37,441 bases of DNA, taken from contig JAFTTT010000011.1 in the NCBI GenBank assembly GCA_017466625.1, forward strand, positions 1 through 37,441, written 5' to 3'. Under the pieces are notes generated by a model, which did no database searches, had not been told where the DNA came from, and worked only from the letters and a program-made list of their open reading frames with translations. The stretch is from Clostridia bacterium. Lineage in GTDB: Bacteria; Bacillota; Clostridia; Oscillospirales; CAG-272. The stretch's first letter is position 1; each line of letters opens with the position of its first letter. Made by a program: the position numbers and the translations under genes. Below, piece by piece: positions 1 to 7,634 of this stretch.

Positions 1-12
1 AGCCAAAATAAA

Positions 13-41
13 ACAAGCGACCAAACGGTCGCTTGTTTTTT
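13..41 (+). terminator. Rho-independent terminator at the window edge
   Basis: A perfect 10-bp stem (ACAAGCGACC with its complement) closes a 4-nt AAAC loop and is followed directly by a T run. It presumably ends a plus-strand gene lying left of the window. The other strand also has T-rich sequence after the stem, so it may work both ways. Confidence 0.8.
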
Positions 42-80
42 ATATATTAAATAGTGGGTCGGGGCGTTGTCTTGCCTCGC

Positions 81-188
81 ATTTTGGGAGAGGGTGTCTA
101 AGAGGTAAACCTCGGACGGAGAGGGGAAATTGTTACAATGCCCTCTCACCCGCTTCGCGGGAGCTCCCCCAAAGGGGGAGCCAAAATA
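81..188. repeat. Palindromic intergenic element, copy 1
   Basis: The element is bounded by ATTTTGG on the left and CCAAAAT on the right. Inside, GAGAGGG near the left pairs with CCCTCTC near the right. There are two local hairpins: CCCGC/GCGGG with a TTCG-type loop, and CTCCCCC/GGGGGAG. The centre carries AATTGTTACAATG, which recurs with one change in the larger element at 32759-32932. No open reading frame is credible here. It looks like a REP- or MITE-type structured repeat. The family assignment is inference. Confidence 0.6.
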
Positions 189-245
189 CATATCGGACCG
201 TCCTTAATTCTAACGGTTTGCCCCTTGGCGTGGTTTCTTTTGCGA

Positions 246-273
246 ACTTTTCTTTTTACGAGAAAAGAAAAGT
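246..273. repeat. Inverted repeat hairpin in the intergenic region
   Basis: An 11-bp arm ACTTTTCTTTT pairs with AAAAGAAAAGT across a 6-nt loop. No T run follows on either strand beyond the stem, so it is a poor terminator. The remaining sequence from 189 to 343 holds nothing else I can assign apart from the terminator at 298-341. Confidence 0.5.
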
Positions 274-297
274 GAGAAATGGGGAAACGAAGTTTTT

Positions 298-341
298 CAA
301 AAAAGAAAACACCGATTCAAGCTATCGCCTGAATCGGTGTT
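298..341 (-). terminator. Terminator of the thioredoxin operon
   Basis: Read on the minus strand, a 12-bp stem (AACACCGATTCA at 308-319 with 330-341) has a 10-nt loop and runs into a T-rich tract. It lies 2 bp past the stop codon of the FTR-like gene and fits intrinsic termination. Confidence 0.85.
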
Positions 342-343
342 CT

Positions 344-541
344 TCATTTTTCCTTATAATAAAGCATACAGTGGCAGTAGCCCTCGAAATCGGGGTCGGC
401 GATCTGCGCCTTGAACTCCTCGCACATACACTTTATATCTTCGCTTTTACCCATTTTGCAAGGGCAGTATCCGCCCTTTGCCTTGAGACCCTCTTTTATG
501 GTCTTGACGATCTCCTCGTTTTCATTTAAGCGTATCTTCAT
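344..541 (-). CDS. Ferredoxin:thioredoxin reductase catalytic-type protein
   Basis: A 65-residue protein with three Cys-x-Cys pairs: CPC at 26-28, CMC at 38-40 and CHC at 56-58, the last followed by MLYY. This is the signature of the ferredoxin:thioredoxin reductase (FTR) catalytic subunit, which uses a [4Fe-4S] cluster beside a disulfide to pass electrons from ferredoxin to thioredoxin. The spacing between pairs (9 and 15 residues) differs from the plant enzyme (16 and 8), and the protein is shorter, as in anaerobe and archaeal forms. The ATG at 541 overlaps the thioredoxin stop as TGATG, so the pair is translationally coupled. An upstream in-frame TTG was rejected as start. No variable FTR subunit is nearby. 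Partnership with the adjacent thioredoxin is inferred from coupling. Confidence 0.85.
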   Translation of the reverse strand: MKIRLNENEEIVKTIKEGLKAKGGYCPCKMGKSEDIKCMCEEFKAQIADPDFEGYCHCMLYYKEK

Positions 542-849
542 CAAAGTCCACCGTCAATGAAGGCGCGGAGCTCGTCTGCGTTGAGATAGCCCTTTGTCGT
601 TGCGGTCGTCTCGCCGTTCTTGATAACGAAAAGCGTCGGTATAACGCTTATGCCGTAGCGACGCGCAAGGTCGCCCTCCTCGTCGACGTCGACCTTGACG
701 AATTCTACGTCGGGATAATCGCCCTCAACCTCTTCGAGCACGGGCGTGAGCATCTTACAGGGACCGCACCAGGTCGCAAAGAAGTCGAGAAGGATCGTCT
801 TGCCTTCGCTAATGAGTGTGTCAAACTCGGCTGTATTTACGTGTTTCAT
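541..849 (-). CDS. trxA: Thioredoxin
   Basis: A 102-residue protein of standard thioredoxin length. The active site WCGPCK has cysteines at 28 and 31, and the cis-proline motif IPT is at 70-72. It reduces protein disulfides in the cytosol. It has no signal peptide. Its stop codon overlaps the ATG of the FTR-like gene, which suggests it is reduced from ferredoxin rather than only by an NADPH thioredoxin reductase. Transcription starts from the strong promoter at 883-911. A ribosome site (AGGAG) sits just upstream of the ATG. The thioredoxin identity is firm. The ferredoxin link is inference from gene order. Confidence 0.95.
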   Translation of the reverse strand: MKHVNTAEFDTLISEGKTILLDFFATWCGPCKMLTPVLEEVEGDYPDVEFVKVDVDEEGDLARRYGISVIPTLFVIKNGETTATTKGYLNADELRAFIDGGL

Positions 850-882
850 ATATTTTCTCCTTTGAGATATTTTTCCAAGAAA

Positions 883-911
883 ATTATAACCTATTTTTTA
901 TTAAAGGTCAA
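883..911 (-). promoter_or_regulatory. Sigma-A promoter of trx-FTR
   Basis: On the minus strand, TTGACC (906-911), a 17-bp spacer and TATAAT (883-888) form a near-consensus promoter. Its -35 box overlaps the end of the tepA gene, so trx can be expressed independently of it. Confidence 0.8.
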
Positions 912-1558
912 GACCTTTTCTTTTCTATCATATCCTTTAACGCCGAAATGGCGTCGGAGAGCGTGCCGAGCGAGTCGATAAGACCGATATTTACCGCTTC
1001 CTCACCGTCGAGGATGGTTCCGATATCGGTCGTCATTTCGTCCGTCTTCATAAGGAGCGAGCGCAGGTTTGCTTCGCTTACGCGTGAGTTACGGCAGATG
1101 AAGGATACGATCCTGTCCTGCATTTTGCTTAAATTGTCGAAGCTCTGCGGAACTCCTATCACGAGACCGTTTATGCGCACGGGATGAAGCGTCATCGTCG
1201 CTGATGGCACGATGAACGATTTCTTCGCCGCGACTGCGAGCGGTACGCCGATCGAATGACCGCCGCCGAGCACGAGTGAGACGGTCGGCTTTCTCATTCC
1301 CGCTATCATTTCGGATATCGCAAGCCCCGCTTCAACGTCGCCGCCGACTGTGTTTATTAGGAGCAGAAGTCCTTTTATGTCGTTTCTTTCCTCGATCTCG
1401 GCAAGCGCGGGAAGCATGTGCTCGTATTTTGTGACCTTTTGTCCGTCGGGGAGGAGGTAGTGTCCCTCGACCTGTCCTATGATGGTCAGAAAATGTATTT
1501 TCCCCTCCGTGACCGCCCCGTCGGTCATCTTGTCGGCGGTTTTGTCCTTGTTTTCCAT
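908..1558 (-). CDS. tepA: ClpP-class serine peptidase, TepA/YmfB type
   Basis: A 216-residue protein with a ClpP/crotonase fold. The likely catalytic serine is Ser102 in GGHSIGVP and the histidine is His125 in TLHPVR. The acidic partner is probably Asp173, by position. The GG at 72-73 fits the oxyanion region of the ClpP family. It matches the TepA (translocation-enhancing protein) subgroup common in Bacillota, which act as cytosolic peptidases without the Clp ATPase partners being encoded alongside. The ATG is preceded by AGGGGG. It is divergent from pduL and about 60 bp upstream of trx in the same orientation. The substrate is unknown. Confidence 0.85.
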   Translation of the reverse strand: MENKDKTADKMTDGAVTEGKIHFLTIIGQVEGHYLLPDGQKVTKYEHMLPALAEIEERNDIKGLLLLINTVGGDVEAGLAISEMIAGMRKPTVSLVLGGGHSIGVPLAVAAKKSFIVPSATMTLHPVRINGLVIGVPQSFDNLSKMQDRIVSFICRNSRVSEANLRSLLMKTDEMTTDIGTILDGEEAVNIGLIDSLGTLSDAISALKDMIEKKRS

Positions 1559-1596
1559 TTATCCCCCTGTTTTTGCGGAATTTTTTGCAAATTCAC

Positions 1597-1625
1597 TTTA
1601 CTTTTTCTCTTTGGTATAGTATAAT
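1597..1625 (+). promoter_or_regulatory. Sigma-A promoter of pduL
   Basis: TTTACT (1597-1602), a 17-bp spacer and a perfect TATAAT (1620-1625). The predicted transcript starts about 30 nt before the pduL ATG, leaving no room for a riboswitch. Confidence 0.7.
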
Positions 1626-1663
1626 ACTTTTGTTAATAAAATATTTAAGTGAGGAAGATAAAA

Positions 1664-2239
1664 ATGGCAAACAAAGTACTCGTTGAAACTTCGGCTCGTC
1701 ATATCCACCTGACCGAAGAACATATCGAAGCTCTTTTCGGAAAGGGCGCAACTCTTACAAAGAAAAAGGACCTCTCCCAGCCCGGTCAGTACGCTTGTGA
1801 GGAGCGTTGCACTGTAGTTGGACCCAAGAAGTCTATTCCTAACGTTATAATTCTCGGACCGGCTCGTCCTGCTTCGCAGGTTGAGGTTTCCTTTACCGAC
1901 GCGCGTACACTCGGTATTTCCGCTCCCGTTCGTGAGAGCGGCGACCTTGCAGGTACTCCCGGCTGCAAGCTCGTTGGACCTTGCGGCGAGGTTGATCTTG
2001 ACAGCGGCGTTATCATCGCAAAGCGTCATATTCACATTACCCCCGAGGATGCAGAGGCAGCAGGTGTTGCTGACAAGGAGATCGTATCCGTTAAGATCGA
2101 GTCGAGCGACAGAAGCACTATCTTCGGCGACGTCGTTATCCGCGTAAGCCCGAAGTTTGCTACCGCTATGCATATTGATACCGACGAAGCAAATGCGGCT
2201 TGTGCATTCGGCGAGTGCTACGGTGAAATTGTAAAATAA
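1664..2239 (+). CDS. pduL: Phosphate acyltransferase (phosphotransacylase)
   Basis: A 191-residue PduL-family enzyme that interconverts acyl-CoA plus phosphate with acyl-phosphate plus CoA. Two histidine motifs of the zinc sites are visible: RHIHLT (His13, His15) and KRHIHIT (His122, His124). The PVRESG segment carries the conserved Arg90. No N-terminal encapsulation peptide precedes the core and no microcompartment shell gene is nearby, so it is probably a cytosolic phosphotransacetylase replacing Pta. I chose the ATG at 1664 because GAGGAAG lies just ahead of it. An in-frame GTG at 1649 is itself partly the ribosome site. It has its own promoter and terminator, so it is monocistronic. An acetate kinase gene is not in view. 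Confidence 0.92.
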   Translation: MANKVLVETSARHIHLTEEHIEALFGKGATLTKKKDLSQPGQYACEERCTVVGPKKSIPNVIILGPARPASQVEVSFTDARTLGISAPVRESGDLAGTPGCKLVGPCGEVDLDSGVIIAKRHIHITPEDAEAAGVADKEIVSVKIESSDRSTIFGDVVIRVSPKFATAMHIDTDEANAACAFGECYGEIVK

Positions 2240-2248
2240 ACAAGTAAC

Positions 2249-2282
2249 AAGGACACCGTTTATGCGGTGTCTTTGCGTTTTA
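2249..2282 (+). terminator. Terminator after pduL
   Basis: The stem AAGGACACCG (2249-2258) pairs with CGGTGTCTTT (2265-2274), including one G-T pair, over a 6-nt loop. A short T-rich tail follows. It separates pduL from the phosphohexomutase, although some read-through is likely because no distinct promoter is seen between them. Confidence 0.75.
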
Positions 2283-2294
2283 TAGGAGATATTA

Positions 2295-3716
2295 ATGAGA
2301 AATAAGACAAATATACTTTTCGGAACGGGTGGCTGGAGAGCAATAATCGGTGACGAGTTCGTAAGGGAAAACGTTGAGCGCGTTGCGCAGGGAATATGCG
2401 ACCTTATGGCAGAGGAAAACAAGACCGAGCTTCCGGTTATGATCGGCTACGACAGACGCTTCCTTTCCGAAAGCGCCGCGCACTGGATAGCGGAGGTGCT
2501 GACGGCGAACGGCGTTAAGGTCTGGTTTATGAACCGAAGCGCGCCGACGCCGCTTGTTATGTTTACCGTAAAGCACGAGTGTCTGCACTACGGAATCGAG
2601 GTAACGGCAAGCCACAACCCTGCCGAGTACAACGGAATCAAGCTTATCGTTGAGGAGGGACGCGACGCGTCGGTCGAATGCACGAAGCGCCTTGAATCGC
2701 TTATCGCGGTCTCGGAGCCGAAGACGATGCCCTTCGATCAGGCGTTTGATAGCGGACTTATAAAGATCCTTAAGACGCCGTTTAACGATTTTATTGACTC
2801 GATCCTTTCGAATCTTGACGTCGAAAAAATAAAGAACTCGGGCGTCAGGATCCTGTTTGACCCGATGCACGGCTCTGCCACATTCCCGATGATGAGCGTT
2901 CTTTATACGGCGCGCTGCACCGTTGATCTCATGGACTCGAACAAGGACGCGTTCTTCGGAGGAAAGCTTCCTGCTCCCGGTCTTAATCAGCTTGGATCGC
3001 TTATAGGAAGGGTCACGAAGGAAAAGTACGACCTCGGAATCGCCGTTGACGGCGATGGAGACCGTCTCGGAATCGTTGACAGTAACGGCACCTATATTTC
3101 GGCAAATCAGATACTCGTCATGCTTTACTATTATCTGCACGAATACCGCGGCTGGAAGGGCCCCGTCGTTCGTAATATTGCGACGACGCACATGCTTGAT
3201 AAGGTTGCTGAATCGTTCGGAGAGAAGTGCTACGAGGTGCCCGTCGGCTTCAAGTACATTTCGTCAAAGCTCGACGAGACCGACGCCGTTCTCGGCGGTG
3301 AATCGTCGGGCGGTCTTACCGTGAGCGGACACATATTCGGCAAGGACTCGATATACGCCGCTGCGCTCTTCGTTGAGATGGTATGTGCGACCGGCAAAAC
3401 TCCCCGTGAGATCTGGGACGACCTTGAGGACAAATACGGCGTCTTCGTTATGGAGGAGGGCAATTTCCGATTCGATCCTTCCGACAAGACACGCGTAAAC
3501 CGCCTTCTTATGGAGGAAAAGAAGCTTCCGAGCTTCGACGGTCTTACCGTTGAGCGCGTAAGCTATGAGGACGGCTGTAAGGTCTACTTTAAGGACGGCT
3601 CGTTCGTCATCTGCCGTTTCTCGGGAACCGAGCCGCTTCTCAGGATATTTGCCGAATCCTCAACCTCGGAAAAAGCTACCGCGCTTATAAACGAAATGAA
3701 GGATTTTGTAAAGTAA
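2295..3716 (+). CDS. Phosphoglucomutase/phosphomannomutase
   Basis: A 473-residue alpha-D-phosphohexomutase with the four classic active-site elements in order. TASHNP carries the phosphoserine Ser106. DGDGDR is the magnesium loop (Asp252, Asp254, Asp256). GGESSGG at 334-340 is the sugar-binding loop. RFSGTEPLLR at 441-450 is the phosphate-binding loop. It moves phosphate between C1 and C6 of glucose or mannose (possibly glucosamine), feeding nucleotide-sugar synthesis or glycogen use. The precise sugar cannot be read from these motifs. The ATG is preceded by TAGGAGAT. It ends at a strong bidirectional terminator shared with the convergent fRMsr operon. Confidence 0.93.
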   Translation: MRNKTNILFGTGGWRAIIGDEFVRENVERVAQGICDLMAEENKTELPVMIGYDRRFLSESAAHWIAEVLTANGVKVWFMNRSAPTPLVMFTVKHECLHYGIEVTASHNPAEYNGIKLIVEEGRDASVECTKRLESLIAVSEPKTMPFDQAFDSGLIKILKTPFNDFIDSILSNLDVEKIKNSGVRILFDPMHGSATFPMMSVLYTARCTVDLMDSNKDAFFGGKLPAPGLNQLGSLIGRVTKEKYDLGIAVDGDGDRLGIVDSNGTYISANQILVMLYYYLHEYRGWKGPVVRNIATTHMLDKVAESFGEKCYEVPVGFKYISSKLDETDAVLGGESSGGLTVSGHIFGKDSIYAAALFVEMVCATGKTPREIWDDLEDKYGVFVMEEGNFRFDPSDKTRVNRLLMEEKKLPSFDGLTVERVSYEDGCKVYFKDGSFVICRFSGTEPLLRIFAESSTSEKATALINEMKDFVK

Positions 3717-3720
3717 AATA

Positions 3721-3746
3721 AAAAACTCCCCGAAAGGGGAGTTTTT
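3721..3746. terminator. Bidirectional terminator
   Basis: A perfect 11-bp stem AAAAACTCCCC/GGGGAGTTTTT with a GAAA loop sits between two convergent genes. It has T runs on both strands, so it ends both the phosphohexomutase and the minus-strand fRMsr operon. Confidence 0.92.
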
Positions 3747-3747
3747 C

Positions 3748-4206
3748 TTATGCTTTAGTTTTATCGAGGACCATGCTGATTCCGTAAGCGACCTCAACGA
3801 GACCTTCGTTATTCTGACCGTGGAAGCGGTCGACGGTCGCGCTGTCGATGTCGAGGACACCGTAGAGCTTTCCGTTTTTGTATATCGGGAAAACGATCTC
3901 ACTGTTCGTCTCGGGATCGCAGGAGATATAGTCGCCATAGTTATGAACGTTCGGCACGACGATCGGCTCGTCTGCCTTGGCGGATCTGCCGCAAACGCCG
4001 TGACCAAGCTCGATCTCCGTGCAGGCGACCTTGCCCTGGAACGGTCCGAGGATAAGCTTGCCGTCGCGGAGAATATAGAAGCCGACCCAGTTTACGTCGA
4101 TCATGTTTTCATAAATATAGGCGGCGATATTCGAGAGGGCAGTTACCTCGTATTCAACACCCTCGGATATAAGAAGTATGTTTCTTTTTATGTTATCGAA
4201 TGTCAT
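3748..4206 (-). CDS. msrC: Free methionine-(R)-sulfoxide reductase (GAF domain)
   Basis: A 152-residue single GAF-domain protein. The three redox cysteines of the fRMsr family are in place: Cys62 in GKVACTE, Cys72 in GHGVCGRS and Cys96 in ISCDPETNSEIV. The enzyme reduces free methionine-R-sulfoxide, usually with thioredoxin as electron donor, and a thioredoxin is encoded about 3 kb away. I chose the ATG at 4206. It has an AGGAAA ribosome site and gives the usual family length. A longer version starting at 4260 would add 18 basic residues that do not fit the family. It is the last gene of the hydratase operon, 1 bp after the small membrane protein's stop. Confidence 0.9.
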   Translation of the reverse strand: MTFDNIKRNILLISEGVEYEVTALSNIAAYIYENMIDVNWVGFYILRDGKLILGPFQGKVACTEIELGHGVCGRSAKADEPIVVPNVHNYGDYISCDPETNSEIVFPIYKNGKLYGVLDIDSATVDRFHGQNNEGLVEVAYGISMVLDKTKA

Positions 4207-4207
4207 A

Positions 4208-4486
4208 TCATTTTCCTTTCTTTGATATGCGAATGACGATTCCCGCCGTGATCTGCGCAAGTGAAAGAAGGGCTGCGATGGCGATGGGAATTATACCGAG
4301 CAGATCGTCCTTGTCGATTACAAGGTGTAATCCGTAGACCAAGGAAGCGATCGTTGCCGCGATGCCGATAAGCGCAATTATGATCGCAGGGACTCGGTAG
4401 CGCTTCTTCGTCCTGTTTTCTTCGGGAACGACGAGCATCATAAGCTCCATATAGATCTCAATAAGAAATTCAAAAAGTATGTCCAT
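4208..4486 (-). CDS. Small two-helix membrane protein, unknown function
   Basis: A 92-residue protein I do not recognise. It has an acidic amphipathic N-terminus, a basic stretch TKKRYR around residue 26, then two hydrophobic helices at about 31-57 and 62-87, and ends RISKKGK. By the positive-inside rule both ends lie in the cytoplasm. It lies 23 bp after the isomerase and 1 bp before the fRMsr start, so it is probably co-transcribed. The ribosome site before ATG 4486 is weak, and an in-frame ATG at 4450 is an alternative start. Confidence 0.65.
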   Translation of the reverse strand: MDILFEFLIEIYMELMMLVVPEENRTKKRYRVPAIIIALIGIAATIASLVYGLHLVIDKDDLLGIIPIAIAALLSLAQITAGIVIRISKKGK

Positions 4487-4509
4487 ATTGATTTACGGCA
4501 TCGTATTTA

Positions 4510-5334
4510 TCAGCGAGCAATAAGTTCCTCGAGCATTTCCTTTGCCATAAGGATATCTTTTATCTGCTGGTCGCCATCGATCTCGCGCTCGATGGTAATA
4601 GGACCGTCGTAGCCGATCTCCTTGAGTCGAGCGATGAATGCGGGATAGTTTACCTTTCCTTCGCCGAGGGGCTTTTCTTCGCCAAGCTCTCTGCCGTTTG
4701 TAGGATAGCAGCCGTCCTTTCCGTGAATGTCACGAACGTACTGACCGAAGGTGTCAAGTGCGTCAACGGGGTTTGCCTTGCCGTAGAGGATAAGGTTTGC
4801 GGGATCGAGGTTGATTCCGAGGTTAGGCAGTCCTATGTCTTCGATCGTTCTGCGGAGGGTAACAGGCGTTTCCTGTCCCGTTTCGAAGAGGAAGTACTGC
4901 CCGTTTTCCTTGCAGTGGCCAGCGATCCTACGAAGAAGCTCTACGATCTCAGTATAGGTTTCCGACATCGGGTTTTCGGGGAGGAAGCCAACGTGAGTAG
5001 CAATCTGCGTAACTCCGAGCTTTTTACCGAAATCGGAGCCGGCAAGGAGGTCTTCGGTTCTTTCTTCGCGCATTGTGTTAGGAACGAGGCCGAGGGTGTT
5101 TTGTCCTTCGTAGAAGTTCCATGCCGCTTTTCCTCTCCAACCGCACCAGAGTGTGGAGATGGTAACGCCGTTTTCATTAAGCGCATTCTGTATCTTTTCT
5201 ACGTTTTCATCGGTATATGCGTTCATATCCCAGCAGCAGATCTGGCAGGACGTGAAGCCCATGTCCTTTACTGCTTTGATCTTTTCTTCAATGCCGTTTC
5301 CGTCATTAAGATTTACAAGAACTCCGAGTTTCAT
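4510..5334 (-). CDS. Sugar phosphate isomerase/epimerase (TIM barrel)
   Basis: A 274-residue protein of the xylose isomerase-like TIM-barrel family (AP endonuclease family 2 fold). Metal-binding positions are suggested by THVGF, FETGQE, NLDPANL, RDIHGKD and the C-terminal TIEREI segment, typical of enzymes that isomerise or epimerise sugars and cyclitols. I chose the ATG at 5334, preceded by AAAGGA. A longer reading from 5376 would overlap the hydratase gene and add unrelated residues. It starts 14 bp after the aconitase-family gene stops, so the two are probably one transcript. The exact substrate is unknown. Confidence 0.82.
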   Translation of the reverse strand: MKLGVLVNLNDGNGIEEKIKAVKDMGFTSCQICCWDMNAYTDENVEKIQNALNENGVTISTLWCGWRGKAAWNFYEGQNTLGLVPNTMREERTEDLLAGSDFGKKLGVTQIATHVGFLPENPMSETYTEIVELLRRIAGHCKENGQYFLFETGQETPVTLRRTIEDIGLPNLGINLDPANLILYGKANPVDALDTFGQYVRDIHGKDGCYPTNGRELGEEKPLGEGKVNYPAFIARLKEIGYDGPITIEREIDGDQQIKDILMAKEMLEELIAR

Positions 5335-5348
5335 AATGTTTATTCCTT

Positions 5349-7520
5349 TCAGTTTCTGTAATAGTTTATAAGGCATCCGTCGAGGATGATCTGTCTTTCG
5401 TCGTCGGTCATGCTTGAGACCGTAAGGTTAAGCGGCTTCTTTTCGCCGTTTTCCTTGATGATAAATGCGTTAAAGACGTCGGTCTTGTTCATTACCGCTT
5501 CGCGGACACCGAGAACGAGAATGTAGTCGCCGACTTCAAAATCGGGCTCCGTCTCGGAAAGGAAGGGAAGCATACCCCAGTTGATGAGGTTGGAGCGGTA
5601 ACGCTTGGTCGCGTATTCAAGAGCGATATTTGCCGCTCCGCCTAGAACTCTCTGACAGGATGCTGCCTGCTCGCGTGCAGAGCCGTCACCCGGCTTGCGT
5701 GCGTAGATGACGCTTCCTATCTGCGGAAGCTCCTTTTCGCCTGTCAGCTCGTTTACCGTTTTAACGACGTTGTCGCTCGGCTTTTCGCTTACCGTTGCCT
5801 TTGCGCGGGAAACGTATTCGGGATCCTTGCGCGAGAGGGTAAATTCTGCGAGCTTAAGGGGATTAGAGCGGTAGGACGAGGTCTCGCCCGAGGGGATAAG
5901 CTCGTCTGTCGTTGTTACTGCGTCGGTTATGTAGGAGCAGACCTTCATTAGAATGTTGCTTCCGAGTGCAGGCATATTCGGCCAGTCTGCGATGTTCGGT
6001 CCGAAGCGAAGCTCGACCGTCGGATCTGCTTTACCGAAGCCGTAGTAAACGCGGCTCTTATATGCAGAGTCGTCGTAAACGTAGCTCGGCTCGGTGTATT
6101 CGATATCGAGGTCGGTCGCGGCTGTAAGAATACCGCCGTTTGCCGCCGTTGCGGCGATGGAACGCGCGTCCATAAGTGCAACGTATGCGCTCTGATTATT
6201 GCCCGGCTTCGAGCCCTCGCGGTTCGGGAAGTTACGGGTAGAGTGACGGATAGAAAGGCATCCGTTCGCGGGAACATCGCCTGCTCCGAAGCAAGGACCG
6301 CAGAATGCCGTGCGGAGCGTTACGCCGCTTCCAAGCAGGTCGGACGCGGTGCCGTCCTTCATAAGCTGAGTCATAACGGGCTGAGAAGCGGGGTAAGCGG
6401 AGAGGGCGAACTCGCCGTTTCCTATGCTCTTGCCGCGCAGAATATCACCGACGGCAACGAGGTTATCGTATATACCGCCTGCACATCCTGCAATTACGCC
6501 CTGCTCGACGCGGATATTTCCGTTTTCGTCGATCTTCGAGCAGAGCTCGTTCAGGCCAAAGCGCTCAAACACGCCCTTGGGATCTGCCTTGAGTTCGTTT
6601 ACGGTCACTGCGTTTCCGGGATGGAAGGGAAGCGCGATCATACTTTCGATCTTACTGAGGTCAACCGTTACCATAGAGTCGTAATAAGCGACGGGAGCCG
6701 GCTTAAGCTCCTTGTACGCCTCGGGGCGTCCGTGCTTCTCGAAGTATTCCTTCGTCCTTTCATCGGTTATCCAGATGGACGAGAGGCAGGTCGTCTCGGT
6801 CGTCATAACGTCGATTCCGTTACGGAACTCGATCGGAAGATTCTTTACTCCCTCGCCGACGAACTCGAGCACCTTATTCTTTACGAAGCCCGACGAGAAT
6901 ACCGCACCGATAAGGGCGATAGCAACGTCGTGAGGTCCGACGCCCTTTTTCGGAGCGCCCACAAGGTTGATAGCCACGACCTCGGGCATCGGAATATCGT
7001 AAGTCTTTTTAAGAAGCTGTTTTACAAGCTCGGGGCCGCCTTCTCCTATTGCCATGGTGCCGAGCGCGCCGTAACGCGTGTGGCTGTCCGAGCCGAGTAT
7101 CATCTTTCCGCATCCGCTCATCGTCTCCCTCATATAGGAATGTATGACCGACTGATGCGCGGGAACGTAGATTCCGCCGTATTTTTTAGCCGCGGAGAGA
7201 CCGAAAAGGTGGTCGTCCTCGTTTATCGTACCGCCGACAGCGCAAAGCGAGTTGTGGCAGTTCGTAAGGACGTAGGGAAGCGGGAAAGAGGTAAGTCCGC
7301 TCGCTCTTGCCGTCTGGATTATTCCGACGTATGTTATGTCGTGCGACGCCATTGCGTCGAAGCGGATCATGAGATCCTTATCGTTTCCCGAGGTGTTGTG
7401 AGAGGTCAGGATAGAATAAGCTATCGTGCCTTTTCTTGCTTCCTCGGCGGATACCGCACATTCCTTTGTGAAGGTTTCTCCGTTAAGAAGAAAAACTCCG
7501 TCTTTTTCAAGTTTGATCAT
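5349..7520 (-). CDS. Aconitase-superfamily hydratase
   Basis: A 723-residue protein of the aconitase superfamily, probably the uncharacterised YbhJ-like hydratase group. [12 protein letters not shown] at 143-154 is a typical aconitase motif. The [4Fe-4S] ligands appear to be Cys346 (IAGCAGG) plus Cys407 and Cys410 (FCGPCFG). In true aconitase the first cysteine lies in GSCTN, and here it is GCAGG, so substrate specificity probably differs from citrate. The C-terminal swivel domain carries [10 protein letters not shown], matching the GSSRE loop of the family. It is the first gene of an apparent four-gene operon with a sugar isomerase and fRMsr. A TATAAA box lies about 12 bp downstream of the secG terminator, but a clear -35 box is missing. 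Confidence 0.82.
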   Translation of the reverse strand: MIKLEKDGVFLLNGETFTKECAVSAEEARKGTIAYSILTSHNTSGNDKDLMIRFDAMASHDITYVGIIQTARASGLTSFPLPYVLTNCHNSLCAVGGTINEDDHLFGLSAAKKYGGIYVPAHQSVIHSYMRETMSGCGKMILGSDSHTRYGALGTMAIGEGGPELVKQLLKKTYDIPMPEVVAINLVGAPKKGVGPHDVAIALIGAVFSSGFVKNKVLEFVGEGVKNLPIEFRNGIDVMTTETTCLSSIWITDERTKEYFEKHGRPEAYKELKPAPVAYYDSMVTVDLSKIESMIALPFHPGNAVTVNELKADPKGVFERFGLNELCSKIDENGNIRVEQGVIAGCAGGIYDNLVAVGDILRGKSIGNGEFALSAYPASQPVMTQLMKDGTASDLLGSGVTLRTAFCGPCFGAGDVPANGCLSIRHSTRNFPNREGSKPGNNQSAYVALMDARSIAATAANGGILTAATDLDIEYTEPSYVYDDSAYKSRVYYGFGKADPTVELRFGPNIADWPNMPALGSNILMKVCSYITDAVTTTDELIPSGETSSYRSNPLKLAEFTLSRKDPEYVSRAKATVSEKPSDNVVKTVNELTGEKELPQIGSVIYARKPGDGSAREQAASCQRVLGGAANIALEYATKRYRSNLINWGMLPFLSETEPDFEVGDYILVLGVREAVMNKTDVFNAFIIKENGEKKPLNLTVSSMTDDERQIILDGCLINYYRN

Positions 7521-7553
7521 GTTTGCCTCCTGAATGGCTCGGGTTTATAACGC

Positions 7554-7579
7554 AAAAGCGCCTCGAAAACGAGGCGCTT
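7554..7579 (-). terminator. Terminator after secG
   Basis: A 10-bp stem AAGCGCCTCG/CGAGGCGCTT with an AAAA loop. On the minus strand it runs into TTTTGCGTT. It lies between the secG stop and the hydratase start. Confidence 0.8.
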
Positions 7580-7634
7580 CTGAACTCAGTATTAGATCTT
7601 GACGCCGCAGATATATTAGCGGATGTCGTTTTGA

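Noticed and set aside
218..529. A 103-codon plus-strand frame in the left intergenic region.
   Set aside because: It spans a hairpin and a terminator and overlaps the FTR-like gene on the other strand, which has clear family motifs.
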